Source of the DNA: Patagioenas fasciata
Lineage: Eukaryota; Chordata; Aves; Columbiformes; Columbidae
Assembly: GCF_037038585.1 (NCBI RefSeq)
Contig: NC_092541.1
Location: forward strand, 1,497,445-1,561,444
Length of the DNA stretch: 64,000 nucleotides
Direction of reading: 5' to 3'
Shown here piece after piece: positions 11,301 through 23,273 of this stretch (positions are counted from its first letter, which is position 1; the number at the start of each line of letters is the position of its first letter). Position numbers and translations under genes: made by a program. The notes beneath the pieces were generated by a model. The model had not been told where the DNA came from, ran no database searches, and worked only from the letters and a program-made list of their open reading frames with translations.

Positions 11301-14300
11301 CAAGCCGGGCTTTGTTTCCCTGTGGTTCCTCTTCCCTGTGCTCTTTAACTTTTGTGTGGTTTGAGCCAGAGCTGCATTAAAAGCAGGTGCATAAATGCTC
11401 TTGTAAGGGATCAGTGTGGTTCCTACGCTCGGAAGACGCTTCACTAGACCAGCTGTGTCTGCATCCATGTTGCTGCAGAAACTATTAATCCTCTAATGCC
11501 TATTTCAAAAGTATTAGCATTATAATAAATCGAGTTAGTTGATAAAGCAAGAGCGTTTCAGCCTGTACCTCTGCCTGCCTGCTTATGAAGCACAAATCCG
11601 CTTTATTCTCCAGTTTAACTGAGGATGGACCTGCAAATAGAGAGAAAACACTGGTTAGCGTCCAAGAACAGCAGCGCGGAAGCTTTAGAAATTAAAATGA
11701 ATAAATGCGCCAAGTCTATAATGTCCCGTTTGAAATGAAGCTTTCTACAAATTATTTCAAATGAAATAGGTGGATGTTGGTGCGTTCTGTACGCAGGGAA
11801 TACGGCTCATGGATGCAGCTCCGCTGGGGATTTTGGTGCCTGATTTCACGTGGCACCAGGGGGCTCCCGTCACACCGAAATTTTCCTACGGACACAATCT
11901 GAGTGGAAAGCGAGGAAGGAAGAGGATGCAGGTTCTCCTGAGGGATCACGGCTGAAAACAGAAAGATCATAAGCACAGGGATCTCCAGCAATCTGCAGTT
12001 ATTTCAAAGCGCGCTGGCATTAGGGCAAAACTCCTGTTTCATTTGCACTGTGCCATCCAGCTCTGCTATTCAGGTTGCATGCTGGAAGTGGAATAAAAGT
12101 GAAAAACTGCTATTTTTTGGCCTGGTTAGAAGGGAGGGAAGAGCTTCACATGCTGTTGTAGGAGATTTCCTTCAGCAAGGCAATGGGGCCATGATCGTGA
12201 TGTGAGTGCCTGTGGTATCACAGAAAGCAGGTGCTTCTGAATCTGCCAAGCAAAGCGCATTCAGTAACACAGTTTTGGGGATGTATGTGTGTTTCCCAAC
12301 TATTTAAACATCTAGATTGACTGCTAATGTGTCGTCTTGCTGCTTTTCCCCTGCATCTAGGAACTATAGGTTGATCTAAAATACATCTTGGTTTTAAATC
12401 TGTTCATTTGCCTACAGCCCCGATGCCCGAGGGCATTTCAAGCCCTTACATCAAGCATGGGAACCATCTCAGCTGAGAGTTGCAAAGCTATCTGGGCATT
12501 TCTATTAGGCTAAGAAAGCAGCAGAAATGGAGGAAAGAAAGATCTGGAGATTTTCCCTGGTTTATTTATAAAAATATATAATGTATGGAAGAGTTTTGGG
12601 CTTCTCACAGCTGGGGCAGGAGGTTGATCTGCGGTGCTGGAGGTGGGCTGAAATGTTGGGGTTTTTAATGATTGTTTTGGGTCAAGCGGGGCGGTTGGAA
12701 GGCTGGGCTGATATGGGGGGTGTGCAGGGAGGGTGTGCGGGACCGGCCCTGGGGATGCGCCTGGGCAGATCCCAACCAGCCCGGCGGGTTCTCCCGCGGC
12801 GCCCGCTGCTCCGCACAGGTCACAGGTGCGTCTGTGCGTCCGAGAGCGGCTGCACGTCCGTCCCGCCTTCGTTAAAAACAAGTGTCTCTTTAGTGAATTT
12901 GCCTGTCAGGTAAAGGTCTGGTATCAGCTGCGTTTTCCTGGAGAACCAGATGCATGCTTTGGGAAACGTAGCAATGGAATGCAGAGTTATCGATAACCAT
13001 GGATGCAATGAGAAACAGGTGACTAAGGAACTGACCAACTGAGTATAACATCCCATTCACATGATACTTCATATAAAAGTGGGAGGTCACAAGGATCTCG
13101 TCCCTTCTTTCCCTTTTTCCTTATGGCCGATATTAGGAGAGGTCCTTGCGAGTCATCCCTGCCAACCAAGGCCCAGTGAGAGACTGAATCCAGCTCCGGT
13201 TGGCTGCAGAGTCCAGTCCAGGACTTCGGCTGCCAGCTCTGCACTTGCTGAGACTTTCAAGATTAGTTTTGTATATTTTGTATTATTTTCTCTATTCTTA
13301 TTAGTAGCATTAGTAAAACATCTTTAATGTTTCCAACTCTCTTCTCTCTGTCCTCCTTTCCCTCCCGATCGCCTGTCCTTAGTGGGAAGTGGGGGAGAGA
13401 GGGACTGAAGGGGGAAGATGGGGGATAAGGGGTTAACAATACATCTGCCACGGTTTTATTGTCACCCCGCAATCAAAACCCTCCACAACATCCCGTCCCT
13501 ACTTGTCTGCGTATAAGGACCTTGCTAAGGGAAAAACTAAGGGGAAAGGGACAAGTTTTGTGTTTGAACATCACCGGGTCCTTGGCCTTTCCTGTCTCCC
13601 CCAGGACTCCGTTCTGTGATTTAAGCCAGAAATGATGAAAGCTCCATTGCAAAAGTCAGCGGTTTCACTGGGCTTGTGCAACGTAAGCTGGAGGAAAGTC
13701 AGGATCCCCGGAAGGCCGGGCTTGGGCAGCAAGGCAAATTCCACGATAAACCTTGAATATTAGGATAAAGAACCCAGAATGGATTCTGTAATCAGCAGGG
13801 CTGTAAGCAGATGAGCTGCTCTGTTCTGTATTACCTACACCATCTCATGGTGACTTTGGAAATTTAAGTTAGTGTTACTTACATAACCAAAGTTATTAGA
13901 TACTGTATACAAACAGGCATTCAGCATAGAAAAAAGAACAGGGCTGTGCTCTTTTTGGTGATTCCTGGTTTCACCTGAGAGTGACCACTGAGCACACGAA
14001 TCCAGAAGCAGAGAGATTGTTGTTGCAGGGTGCTTTGTGTGGCAATTTCGCCATCAGCTGCGCACCAAACAGCTTCTGGCTGCGCTTGCAGGGGCCATAA
14101 AATAAACTGTCTTACTTCCGACGCAGTTGACAATTGCCTCCTGGGACTTCTCGATACCCAGCCGGAACTTCTGCAGCTCGGGACGTAGTCTGTGGCCTCG
14201 ATGATAGAACACTAATGCAAATTCAAAATCACCCATGGTGTATAATGTCTCGGCTTTTTGGTAAAGTCCCTAAAATGACATTGGAAAAAAAAAAAAAAAC

Positions 14301-15287
14301 ATGTAAAAGAGAAAAACAAACTTCAGAGATCTCAATTAACTCCCTGCTGGGCAGGAGTGAGATCCCTGTGCTAATGCAATCTGCATACAAGAAATCAGAT
14401 CCTAAAACTCTTTCTCAGTTGTTGCCCAAGCAGCTCCGGTTCTCTGGAAGCAAGGAAAACCTCAAGGGTGTGTTTAGAGTTGGCTGTTTCTACACAAAAC
14501 TGCCTCTCAGACCCTCCCGAGTTTCACAGACCGGTCCTTGGCCACCCCAGACATTGTCACTTCCCGCTGTTTACCTTGGAGAACGTTTTGTCATTTTGGA
14601 GAGAAGCTTCAGCATCTTTCAGGGAGTTCTGTGTGTCCCCAAGCCTCAGGTAACACTTTGAGCGGTCAACGAGCACGTACTTGTCTCCCGGTCGCAGCTT
14701 CAGTGCCTGGAAGGCAGCAGATGTGGATCCGTCGTCAGCGCTGGCTCAGCAGCACAAATACACACGAGCACGTTTATTTGATGCAACGTGCTGTGTTCCT
14801 ACGAGGATGGAGCCAGGCTCTTTGCGGTGACAACCAATGATAAGACAAGGGGCAATGGAAGGTTCCATTTAAATTTGAGAAGAAACTTGTTCATGGTGAG
14901 GCTGGCAGAGTCTGGCCCAGGCTGCCCAGGGAGGTTGTGGAGTCTCCTCTGCAGACATTCAAACCCGCCTGGACCCCTTCCTGTGGAACCTCAGCTGGGT
15001 GTTCCTGCTCCGGCGGGGATTGCACTGGATGAGCTTTCTAGGTCCCTTCAACCCCTGACATCCTGGGATTCTGTGCGGCCACCACCTCCGAGTGCCACCT
15101 CCTGCCTCCGGGCCCCCGCGCTGGCCTTGGGTGCCCTCCCGCCGTCCTCACCTCCCCCCCCGACTCCGCCACGCCTCACGTTGTTGAAGTAGATCAGGGC
15201 CTTCTCGTACTCGCCGCGCTGGTACAGCAGCGTCCCCTCGGCCACGAAGCTCAGGAAGGTGCCGCCCTGCACCGTGTGCGCCTCCAT
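5308..15287 (-). CDS. ODAD4: Outer dynein arm docking complex subunit 4 (TTC25), complete, 12 coding exons
   Basis: Coding exons in order: 15180-15287, 14575-14706, 14116-14269, 11569-11630, 10714-10870, 9558-9782, 8543-8750, 7590-7676, 7174-7370, 6886-6986, 6368-6446, 5308-5732. All phases close, giving 644 aa (human about 672). ODAD4 is a tetratricopeptide-repeat protein that helps tether outer dynein arms to ciliary doublet microtubules. Recognisable blocks include SKCYLRLGDTQNSLKDAEAS and GDFEFALVFYHRG (N-terminal TPRs), LLGELYADKAYLEKLL, SGGISYLDTCSEFWQQQKPI, EVPNKNEIIGNLHSCIGNA and ALDNVGRVYARIGKFEQAI (later TPRs). The last exon (about residues 504-644) is an acidic Glu/Lys/Ser tail with heptad-like repeats, unlike the human tail in sequence. 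The exon ending at 10714 uses an unusual donor, gtcttt. In the last exon the first acceptor AG (5734-5733) was chosen because it fits the phase. The start ATG at 15287 gives MEAHTVQGG and follows an X-box/CRE promoter. Confidence 0.95.
5381..5560 (-). repeat. Polypurine coding minisatellite in the ODAD4 tail
   Basis: The minus strand consists almost entirely of A and G in roughly 15-21-bp units that encode variations of (D/E)ESEGEK and ESKGEK. At least six or seven imperfect units follow each other. The repeat stays in the ODAD4 frame up to the stop at 5308. Because the pattern is strongly purine/pyrimidine strand-asymmetric, several long open frames also appear on the opposite strand; these are by-products. 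Confidence 0.85.
11631..14115 (-). other. ODAD4 intron 3
   Basis: This intron of about 2.5 kb lies between the exons at 14116-14269 and 11569-11630. It contains an LTR-like fossil around 13160-13493, listed separately. I see no other gene, RNA or repeat that I can name in the remainder. Confidence 0.6.
13160..13493 (+). mobile_element. Putative solo LTR of an avian endogenous retrovirus (ERVL-like), fossil
   Basis: The segment has LTR-like composition: an AT-rich stretch with attagtagcattagtaaaac, a CT-rich then GGGA-rich block, a ggggttaaca motif and an end near cccgcaatcaaaaccctcc-acaaca. This arrangement resembles ERVL-type LTRs of birds from memory. No internal retroviral genes flank it, so it would be a solo LTR. 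Boundaries and family are uncertain and it looks old and degraded. Confidence 0.4.
14284..14299. repeat. Poly-A tract
   Basis: A run of about 16 A residues lies just upstream of the ODAD4 exon 14116-14269. On the coding (minus) strand it forms a T tract close to the acceptor and may serve as polypyrimidine tract. No retroposed body is attached that I can see. Confidence 0.8.
14818..15078 (+). mobile_element. CR1 LINE 3'-end fragment
   Basis: A plus-oriented CR1 copy contains the 3'UTR hallmarks aggctgcccagggaggttgt, cattcaaacccgcctgga and ggtcccttcaacccctgaca, and ends in the terminal gggattctgtg. It begins near ccaatgataagacaagggg. It lies in the first ODAD4 intron, about 100 bp from the first exon's splice donor. 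Confidence 0.9.
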
Positions 15288-15420
15288 GGCCGCTTCGACG
15301 CCGTCGCTTGGCAACCGCTGCCTGGCAACTGCCCACTTCCGGCGCGGCGCGAAGCCCCGCCCAGGATGTGACGTCACCCTGGCGCGCCCGGATAGGTTTC
15401 CCGCGCCCCGGTAAGGAGTT
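15288..15420 (-). promoter_or_regulatory. ODAD4 promoter with two X-box motifs and a CRE
   Basis: Immediately upstream of the ODAD4 ATG are two RFX-type X-boxes: GTCGCTTGGCAAC at 15303-15315 and GCTGCCTGGCAAC at 15317-15329. Both match the pattern of a GTNRCC-like half, a short spacer and a perfect GGCAAC half. A full palindromic CREB site TGACGTCA lies at 15369-15376. RFX factors and X-boxes are established regulators of ciliary genes, which suits a dynein-docking protein. The surrounding DNA is CpG rich. The transcription start itself cannot be placed. Confidence 0.75.
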
Positions 15421-17150
15421 CCCGCACTCCCGCGGTGCCTCCGAGCGCGGCTTTCCGGGCTGTATCCCCCGGCGAGGCGGCACGGCGGGACACGGCAGCT
15501 CGCTGCTTCCGAGCGGGCGCGTTTCTCCGGCCGTGGGGCCTCCGCCAGCCGCGGGCCGGGCGTCTCCGGTAACCGCAGCCAAGCGTTGGGGCGACCCGGC
15601 CGTGCCGTTAACGGCGAGTCCGCGCAAGCACGGCGGCGCGGGCCGGTCAGGGGTGCGGTGTAAGAAGGACACGCGTGGGTGGTGACAGGTGCGTGGGGAA
15701 GGGCTGCGCTGCTTGGAAGGGAAGGAAATACAAAGTGCACGTTTTCCACCCAAATGTGTGCGGGCTCTGCGGGGTCTCGCACTTCGTCTCTCCTGACCCA
15801 ACCTGTCCAACCGCCAGGGGATCTGGCGCCCGCTGGGGTTTTGTCCTTACACCCACATTTCCAAAGCCCTGTGCTGGAAGCACAGCCAGAAAAAGGGGTG
15901 TGGGAGCGCCCACGCGCGGTAAAGCTGCTTTGCAGAACGATCGTGTGAGTCCCTTTGCTAAACAGGTTCCTCTGCTCGACCGGGTCACAAGCTGGTACCT
16001 GCTATAGGGGTTTTGCCAGGGCAGCCCACCGCCTCTCTCTGGAATAGGCATATCCAGTAATTTTTGATGTTTGCTGGTAGCTTGTGGTGCCGGTTTCATC
16101 ACTGCAGTGTCCACTCTTGGACAAACAAATGATGAATGGGAGATGCTGCTGATTTTCTCCTCCTATCAGCGACTGTAGTCCTGACTTCATTTTGGCCTTG
16201 GGTGAGACCCTGCCAAGATGAATGTTTGAAGCGATTTGTTCTTGCCAAGTGACTCAGAGCGGGTGTGGTGTGTCTGTCCTGTGAGATTTCGCTTCGCCAT
16301 GGGGAATTTCAGCGCTGCTGCTGGATTCTGGATGCGGCTCAGGAATGACAGGGCCTGTCCTCGCTCCATGGCTGCTGGGACGGGGCTGGGTGTCACACAC
16401 GGGTGGTGAGATAAATGCCGGTTGGGCGCTGGAGTGGGAGGGCAGTGTGACACACCCCTGTCCCCAGGGGGTCACGTTGCTGATGTGTGCTTCAGTCATA
16501 GGAAATATGAGGGGAAAAAAATCAACATGCGATGGATATTTCTGGCAAGTAGAAGGGACGGGATGTCTGCCGTTAGAGGCTTCTTACAAAACAAGCGGGG
16601 CAGTCGGGAGCGGGGAGCTGGGACGGCTGCCTCCTGCCCAAGGCCTCGCGATGCCTCAGATGTGTCTTCTTGCCCTGTTTCGTGTCTCTGATCTGTACAC
16701 CTGCTGTCCTGCGTGGGTGAGAAGCACCTGCTGGCTGTGTCCCTGAGGATCGCGCTCTAGGGGTGCTGGTGCTGTATGCCGGTGACGCTCCGTTCCGAGC
16801 AGGGCCGCTCTGCCACTCCCCACCGAGGGCACCACCGGGCGCCTCCAGCCCCCGCAGTTACGCCACCCCGTGGGAGGTTTCATAGCTGCCCCAGTGCTGA
16901 GGAAGGAACGCCCGGCTCTGCCCCGCTGCCAGGGCCGCAACCCGGCGGGTGCAGGTGCGGGCACGCAGGGAGGCCGTGCTGCCCGGGGGCAGGCGGGGGG
17001 GGTGTGGGGCCGCTCCGGCGCTGGGAGCCCCAACCGGGCCTGGAGCCAGGCGTGCGGCGCAGAGCGTGACGGCGGCGTGGCCGCGGCCCTTTGCCCCGGC
17101 CCGGCGTCAGCGCCGCTTAGCCCGCGGCCCCGGCCCGGGGGTTCACGGCC
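15421..17150. other. Intergenic region between ODAD4 and ACLY
   Basis: The two genes diverge from here. The first few hundred bases and the last 300 are CpG rich; the middle (about 15900-16750) is ordinary. I see no supported coding exon, RNA gene or repeat. Long open frames on both strands follow from GC richness. Confidence 0.6.
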
Positions 17151-17395
17151 AGGGGGTGGGAGCGGGAATGGGCGGAACTACGACTCCCACAAGGCCGCGC
17201 GGCCGCACCCCACTTTGGACAACCAATGAGAGCGCGGCCTCCGCTCAGGCAAGGTACACGTGACGACGACGGCAGCCAATGGGAGGCGGCGACGCTCGTA
17301 GGCCGATGGGCTGGGGAGGGTCCGGCGCGCCGCAGCGAACAAAAGGCGGCGGCACCGGGCAGGGTGCGGGGCAGCGCGGCCGAGCGGGCGCTCAG
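17151..17395 (+). promoter_or_regulatory. ACLY promoter: GC box, two CCAAT boxes and an E-box
   Basis: A GC-box-like gggcgg lies near 17168, CCAAT boxes at 17224-17228 and 17276-17280, and a palindromic E-box CACGTG at 17257-17262 that extends to CACGTGAC. NF-Y binds CCAAT, and E-boxes of this type bind USF, ChREBP or TFE-family factors. Mammalian ACLY is a lipogenic gene driven by SREBP with NF-Y and Sp1. The close CCAAT/E-box/CCAAT spacing (about 50 bp overall) fits such control, but occupancy is inference. Confidence 0.65.
17340..17395 (+). other. ACLY: ACLY non-coding first exon (3' end)
   Basis: The sequence gggcgctcag followed by gtgagtg at 17396 is a strong splice donor just below the promoter. 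The first coding exon has a 5'UTR acceptor at 23261-23262 (cctattcag), so a spliced non-coding exon is required, and this is the best candidate. The transcription start is not defined. Confidence 0.6.
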
Positions 17396-20300
17396 GTGAG
17401 TGTGGCGGGTGGTTGGGCCGCGGCGGGACCCGTTAGCTCGCTCCGGAGGGCGGTTGTGGGGCCTCGCGGGGCGGTGCTCCTGCTGGGGGTCCCGCGGGCC
17501 GGGTGGGAGCGGAGCGGGGGCACGCTTTCTGCGGGTAGCGCCTCTCCCGCCCCGGGGGACGCTTCCGCGCCCTCGCCGGAGCCTGCGGGAAGGCTCGGTG
17601 GGCCCAGCCAGTCTGCGGGAAGCGCTGGGGTTTTGCTCCAGTAGCAGTAGGGAGCGGAGAACGGAGCGTCCCGGTGCGGGACGGAACCGGAGCCCCGAGC
17701 TCCCCCCGAGCTCCGCCGGCCCTGACCTTGCGGCCCCCCCGCTGAAAACGCTCGTGTTCGGGGCGGTCTCGGCTGAACGGGACGTCCCTGAGGGCTGGTC
17801 TGTTTGCGATGGGCACAGCGCAAATATTGAAGGAAGGGCTGGGAGAAAGGGCGCCTGTCTGTGCCACAGCAGACCCGGTGTTTGCGTTTCCCTTCCCTTC
17901 ATCCCTCATCCAGGATCCTTGGCCAGGACGCACGTCCCTCTGTGGTGGCTGTGGAGGCAGCAGCCCCCGTTTGGGGATCCCTTTCTGTGTATCAGCAGGA
18001 GGCTGAATAGCCTGTGTCCCTTTCTGTGAAAGGATGTGACAGTTCCAGGAGCTGTGAAATGGCTGTTTTCCAGCTCTTTTATACGCTACCTGCAAACACC
18101 TGCTGTTTATCTTGCTCCTTCTGTGCACCCTTCTCTTTTCTCTCTATTTAACTGCGTCTGTTGCCTGCAATAGTGTCTAAAGACTGAAAAGTGCATCCTG
18201 AATATATTGTTTTGTAGATACCTCTATTTGCTTTGTTTCTTTGATTGGGTTTGAAGCATGGAATATTGGCTCTGCTTTCTAATGCTGTTATTTAAGCCCT
18301 GTAGAGTTTTCCACATGCGAGGTTCTTCCTGCCGTTAGCAGCTCCGCGCAAAGTGGGACCCAACATAAAGCACAGGCAGAGCCGGGAATCCTGTGGACCA
18401 GAGTACACACTGCTACTCTTTGCTTTGCACATGGTGTAGAGAAGGATTTAAGGAATAAACTTGTTAAAGACCTTCCCCAAAGCCACAGAATAAGATGGTG
18501 TTTAAAGACAGGGTTCTAAATACCCCACTTCTGGCACTAGATGCTCACCAGGGGGTTCAGAGCCAGCCTGCTGCTCTTGGTTTGTCACCCATTCCCCGTC
18601 CCGCTTGCTGTTTTGTTCTCAAAGGTTCCACATCTGCAGGGAACCTTCTCCAGACTGAGCGCTCAACGTGCTCGCCGCCTCGGTGATTGCACCTGCTTGC
18701 ATCGTACCGGAACGGTGCCAGGCGTTTCCTAACACACAACATTGAGGTACGTGGACCCGTGAAGCTGGCTCACTCCGCAGGGCCTCTCTGCTCTGAGAAC
18801 CATGTGCCCGTTTGCCAGCTGGATGCTGATGTAACTTTTCACACTGCTGGGGGATGAAAATACTGGCTGGTCTTGAACCGTGTTAATAAATGACCTGGGA
18901 TGGAGGGGGGAGGTGGCTTTACAGTGTGGTTTTGTTGACATAACTCTTGAGAGAGAGGGCATGAAACGTTTACTGGAGAGGGAGTCTTTCTCCCAACAAA
19001 AGCATCACTCTGGTCTGACCGGATTGGAGAATGGTCCTGATCTGAATCGAGGAAAACTCTGAGCGCTGTGTCCCGTACAGACACAAACTGGTGAAGATCG
19101 TAGTTATACGCTTATTTTCTGTATTGCATATTCCCTTCAGCTAATCGCCAGTGTATTGAGGCAGATGCATAGCTGTGTCACAGCAAACACAATGTTTAGC
19201 TCTTCAATCCTTGTCTTTTTTTAAAAATTTATATTATTTTTTAGATTTGAGAAGTGATGTTTCAAGGGAATCGGTGCTTCCGAGCCCTTGAAAATGTCAC
19301 CTAATCCATTTCTCTGAACTTGCTCTGGACTTGCTAGTGGAGGCTGAAAACCTGCACTTCTTAAATCACTGGCTATGGATGATGATACAAAGGTCTCTGT
19401 GTTGTAGGAAAGCTTTTTTAATCATGGAAATCAGTAATAAGTCCAGAAATAAGTTATTTTTACGCCAGTAGCCCACTTGTCAAACCAGAGCTGGGTGTGT
19501 GGCGTCTGTTCAACAGAGCTCTTTGCTTCTGCAGGAGAAGGAAAGGCCAGCACGCTTCAGAACACAGGAATGGTCCTTGTAACTCGGGCTGAATCCAGAA
19601 CTGACCCGGCTTTGAGCTTGAGTCTGGAGTAGTTGACCTCCTGAGGCGCCTTCTAACCCGAACTGCTTTGTGATTCTATAATCTGTTGCATTTTAACCGA
19701 AAAGTTCGTGGCACACGCTGTAGAAAATGCTTTAAAGTGGCAGGAGATCGTCCTTCGCTCGGCAGGTTTGGCTGTGAACCAGCTGTGTGTCCATCCTTCA
19801 GGAGAGAAGGCAAAGCAGCTTAGAATAACCAGATCTGAAGGGCTGCGATAGCGCAGGTACAGCACAGAACAACCAGCAAAGCGTCCCAGGCAGCCAGAGA
19901 GGCATTATAGGTTTAAAAACTATTAATTCTATCTGCCCCTCTCCTAAATCCTGTGCAGCAGAGGATGCACGTTGAGAGCAGGCTGGAAAAGGCATTTTGT
20001 GCTGCCGACAGGACTCTACCGTCATGTGTGGTGGTTGCAATATCTGGGGCCTAAAGTCATAAGAAAATGGTATTATTTCAGTTTTACCTAATGAATCATG
20101 AAAAGAGCGGTGTCTGGGAAGAACGTTATCCTGTAGCTTGTATTTGGTACAGAGAAAGGCATTATTTTTTCTCCCTGCACCCCCTCTGTTTTTCATCGGA
20201 GATGTATCCATTACTCACATCAGCATTGGCTGGAACTGCAGGTGCTAAGAATGACGGAAAATCTGATTATCCGTGACAGATGAGAGTCTGAAACTGTAAA

Positions 20301-23262
20301 GATCCTGCTCCTCGAGTTCTGTGCTGACCTGCAGTCCGTGCTGCTGCTCGGCGTTTGCAGAACAGATGGAAATGGTTAATGGATGATGTCTCCCTGGTTG
20401 ATAAGGGACCTGCACCAGCACATACAGTGAAGAATTGCTGATGCCTTATGGATTCTTTTTTTCCCCTGCTGATCTTCTAGCTTAACAATTCAGCAGACTG
20501 AAGCAGTTGTGTTGTGCTCTCTGTCCGGTGAGAAAGGCAGGGCTGGAGCTGCGGAAAAACTAAGTGAGGGGCATGATTAAAGACTTGCTAATGATTAGGA
20601 AATGTCTGGATGAACTATGGGCAGAGGAGGGTAACGCAGCCTCACGCCTGCTGGGCTGTTGCCATGGCACAAGGATTTTGTCATTTTTTAATCTACTGCT
20701 ATTGTAATAATCCTCTAGGTTTTTCTCTCTTTACCCCAGTAGTGTTATTGCAAAAAGGAGGTGATGAAATCGGGAGAGAAACGAGGGGAGCAGCAGAATG
20801 TAGTGGTGTAAAGACTGCCTGTAAAGTTTGAAATGAGCAGCTTCCCAGTGCTACGACTTGTGGGGACGTCCCTCAGGTTTAAGCAATTCCAACCATGTCA
20901 CTGTTGCTCCCGCTGACTTTTTGGTTTAGACTCTTTTTAATACGACCTGAGCTATGTCCTGGGTCCAGTTTCTTGCAATTGCAGACAATTACATCTTGGT
21001 CATGGGCTTAAGTAGCATCGGCTTGATTGTTTTAATTTGTAAATGCGGACTGAAGGTCTGCAATGTTGTTCAGGGGCTGTGTCACCCTGCAGAAATGGAA
21101 AATACTCAGGGTTTTTTTTAGATTAAGAAATACTTGCTGTTTTCTTTTATCCATCTGCTTCTCCCGCAGTGAAATGCGATGCTTTTTCTCTGGGACGGCC
21201 CCGAGCGCATTGTAGAGGAGGCAGATGATGGATTTCTAAGGGTTTGGAAAGCGAGGGTATTCCAGCTTCCTTCTGGGCAAAATAAATAGCTGCAGGTAAC
21301 TCGGGAGCAGGATGTGCTCTCAGAAATAGCACCGCTCTAAAGCAACAATCGTAATGGAAAGTTTTCAACACTGAGCACGGGTGACTTACTGTAGCGTGTG
21401 TGTGCGGCTGTGAGGACGCAGCGGCAGCGCGGGGTTTGCGGGCGCTAAATGTGGCTCTGCGTGCTTGCAGAATAAGGTGTGGTGGGGCTTTTTCCCTGAT
21501 ATTCTTTCCTCTTACAGCTCTGCCAGCTGCTAACCCAGCACACAGTCTTTGTAGCTGCCCTGTGGCTGACTGATGGTATGATAAAGCTCTGAGCTTTTGG
21601 TCAGAGAAGCTGGCCTATTCTCTTTGACGATGCTTTTATCTGATGCACAGACAATGCGTCACGATTGAGAAGAAAGCTGTCTCGGAGTGATAGCGTGGAG
21701 CTGATCCACAAGTAGCAGGGGATAGATGCAAACCACTCTGCAAACCAGTTCTGCAAACCTGCTTGAGGTTCTTAGTCTGATGCAGCAAACTCTGGTTTCT
21801 AGTGGTTAAACTCTTCTGTCTCTTGCAGCTTCCTTGCTAATAAAGATTAAGCAGTCAAAGCAACTCTGTTAATCTTTGAGTTTTTAATGCAGATTACAAC
21901 ACAGCTTACGTTCCTGCCGTTTTGTGGCAGACTAAATTGAAAGCCGCGCTGAAATCACGGTGGAGTTTTACATAACAATTCTCTAAGAGCAGGAACATAT
22001 CTTAACATATTTAACGTATCTTGCCCTTTCTGTAGCTTCTCCTGTTCTGTTAATACTTGAATTGCATTTGAAAAGTTGTTGCCAGCAAATTTGACTCTCA
22101 GCCATTAAGCCTCATTAACAGCTTTCAATAACTTGGTCCAAGCTGTCTGGTTCTAGTGGCGTACAGAGAATGCACCCTGCCTCCTACTGTTTTTCTACAG
22201 AAAAAGTATTTAATATGTTTAGGAGGGAGGGACAGAGGATGATACCAAACCTCCTTCTTCCTGCTCTAGGGAAAAAGGTCTTTATTTCTAATGATGACTA
22301 ATTATTCCCTGGAATATTCTGTGCTTGCTTAGAGGATGAACAACCTGGTTGATTACTAATGGTTGTTACCCAGAAGGCAACAAGAGAAGTAACTGGAATT
22401 TAAAACTCTGTCCCTCCAAGGGTCTTAAGTGGGGCATCTATTTTGTGTTGGCATGTGCAGTTATTCTTACTGAGCCATTCAAATACTTCACTGTCCAGAT
22501 GCTTGGATGGAATCTGAGCTCTTCTTTCCTGCATTGATGCCTTTCTGCTCTGCCATCCTAAGTGAGCTTCTGTGTTTCCTGCCACGCTGGCTGTGCCTGG
22601 GGAGCAGGGATGTGACCTCCAGTCACTGGGGATGCGGCACAAGCTTCTGCTCGAGCTTCCCTGTCAGCACTGAGCCCTCGGAGACATCAAAACCACTCGG
22701 TGACTTCTGGCTGATCACAGGACTCGGTTCTGATGTCTGACACGTGCAGACAGGTTCACTGGGATCAAGTATTTTAAATAAATGTTTACTGCAGCTATGA
22801 TATTTCTTACCTTAATCTCTTTGTTTTGAGCATCTTATTCTGTAGGATGTGAACCTGCTTCCAAGACACGCAGATTCTGAAACAAATAAAAGTATTTAAA
22901 TGTGTTCTGGTCTTGATAATACTGGCAATGCTGGTTTTCTGTTAGCAAAAGCTACGGGGGTTGCTCATTTGCCTGCAGCCAAGCTCACACTGGAGGTGTG
23001 GGAAGCCATCAGAAAACAGGTGGGAGGAAGGGAGGGTTTCTCCTGTTGCTTTGCCACTCCCTGCTGCTGACCTAGAAGAAATTGGTAGATTCTATGTTAT
23101 GTAGATCCACAACAAACCTGTGAGTTTTATAACCGTATTTATAGTGCGGAGGTGCAGCCCGAGCTCTGTGTTTGCTTTGGTTTTGCATTGAGTTAAGTGA
23201 CTGGGAGTTTTCTGGGAGAACTGAACTCTTTCTGATCACCTTCTTTTCATGTTCCTATTCAG
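17396..23262 (+). other. ACLY intron 1
   Basis: The largest intron of the gene (about 5.9 kb) lies between the non-coding first exon and the first coding exon. Apart from a short CR1 remnant at 19620-19685 I see no repeat, RNA or coding sequence that I can name. All open frames are below about 140 codons and lack family similarity I can recognise. Confidence 0.6.
19620..19685 (+). mobile_element. Degraded CR1 LINE 3' tail
   Basis: The segment gttgacctcctgaggcgcc-ttctaacccgaactgctttgtgattctat matches the CR1 consensus end (cctgaggtcccttccaaccc ... tctgtgattctat) with several substitutions. It is plus-oriented and very short, so the 5' extent is uncertain. Confidence 0.65.
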
Positions 23263-23273
23263 AGTAGGCAGCC

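Noticed and set aside
15048-15810. Long minus-strand frames upstream of the ODAD4 ATG
   Set aside because: They extend through the CpG-rich promoter, X-boxes and CRE. The conserved protein starts at the ATG at 15287, and upstream residues have no counterpart.
17117-17902. 261-codon minus-strand open frame over the ACLY promoter
   Set aside because: Stop codons are rare by chance in this GC-rich island; the protein is Arg/Pro/Ser-rich without a family match.
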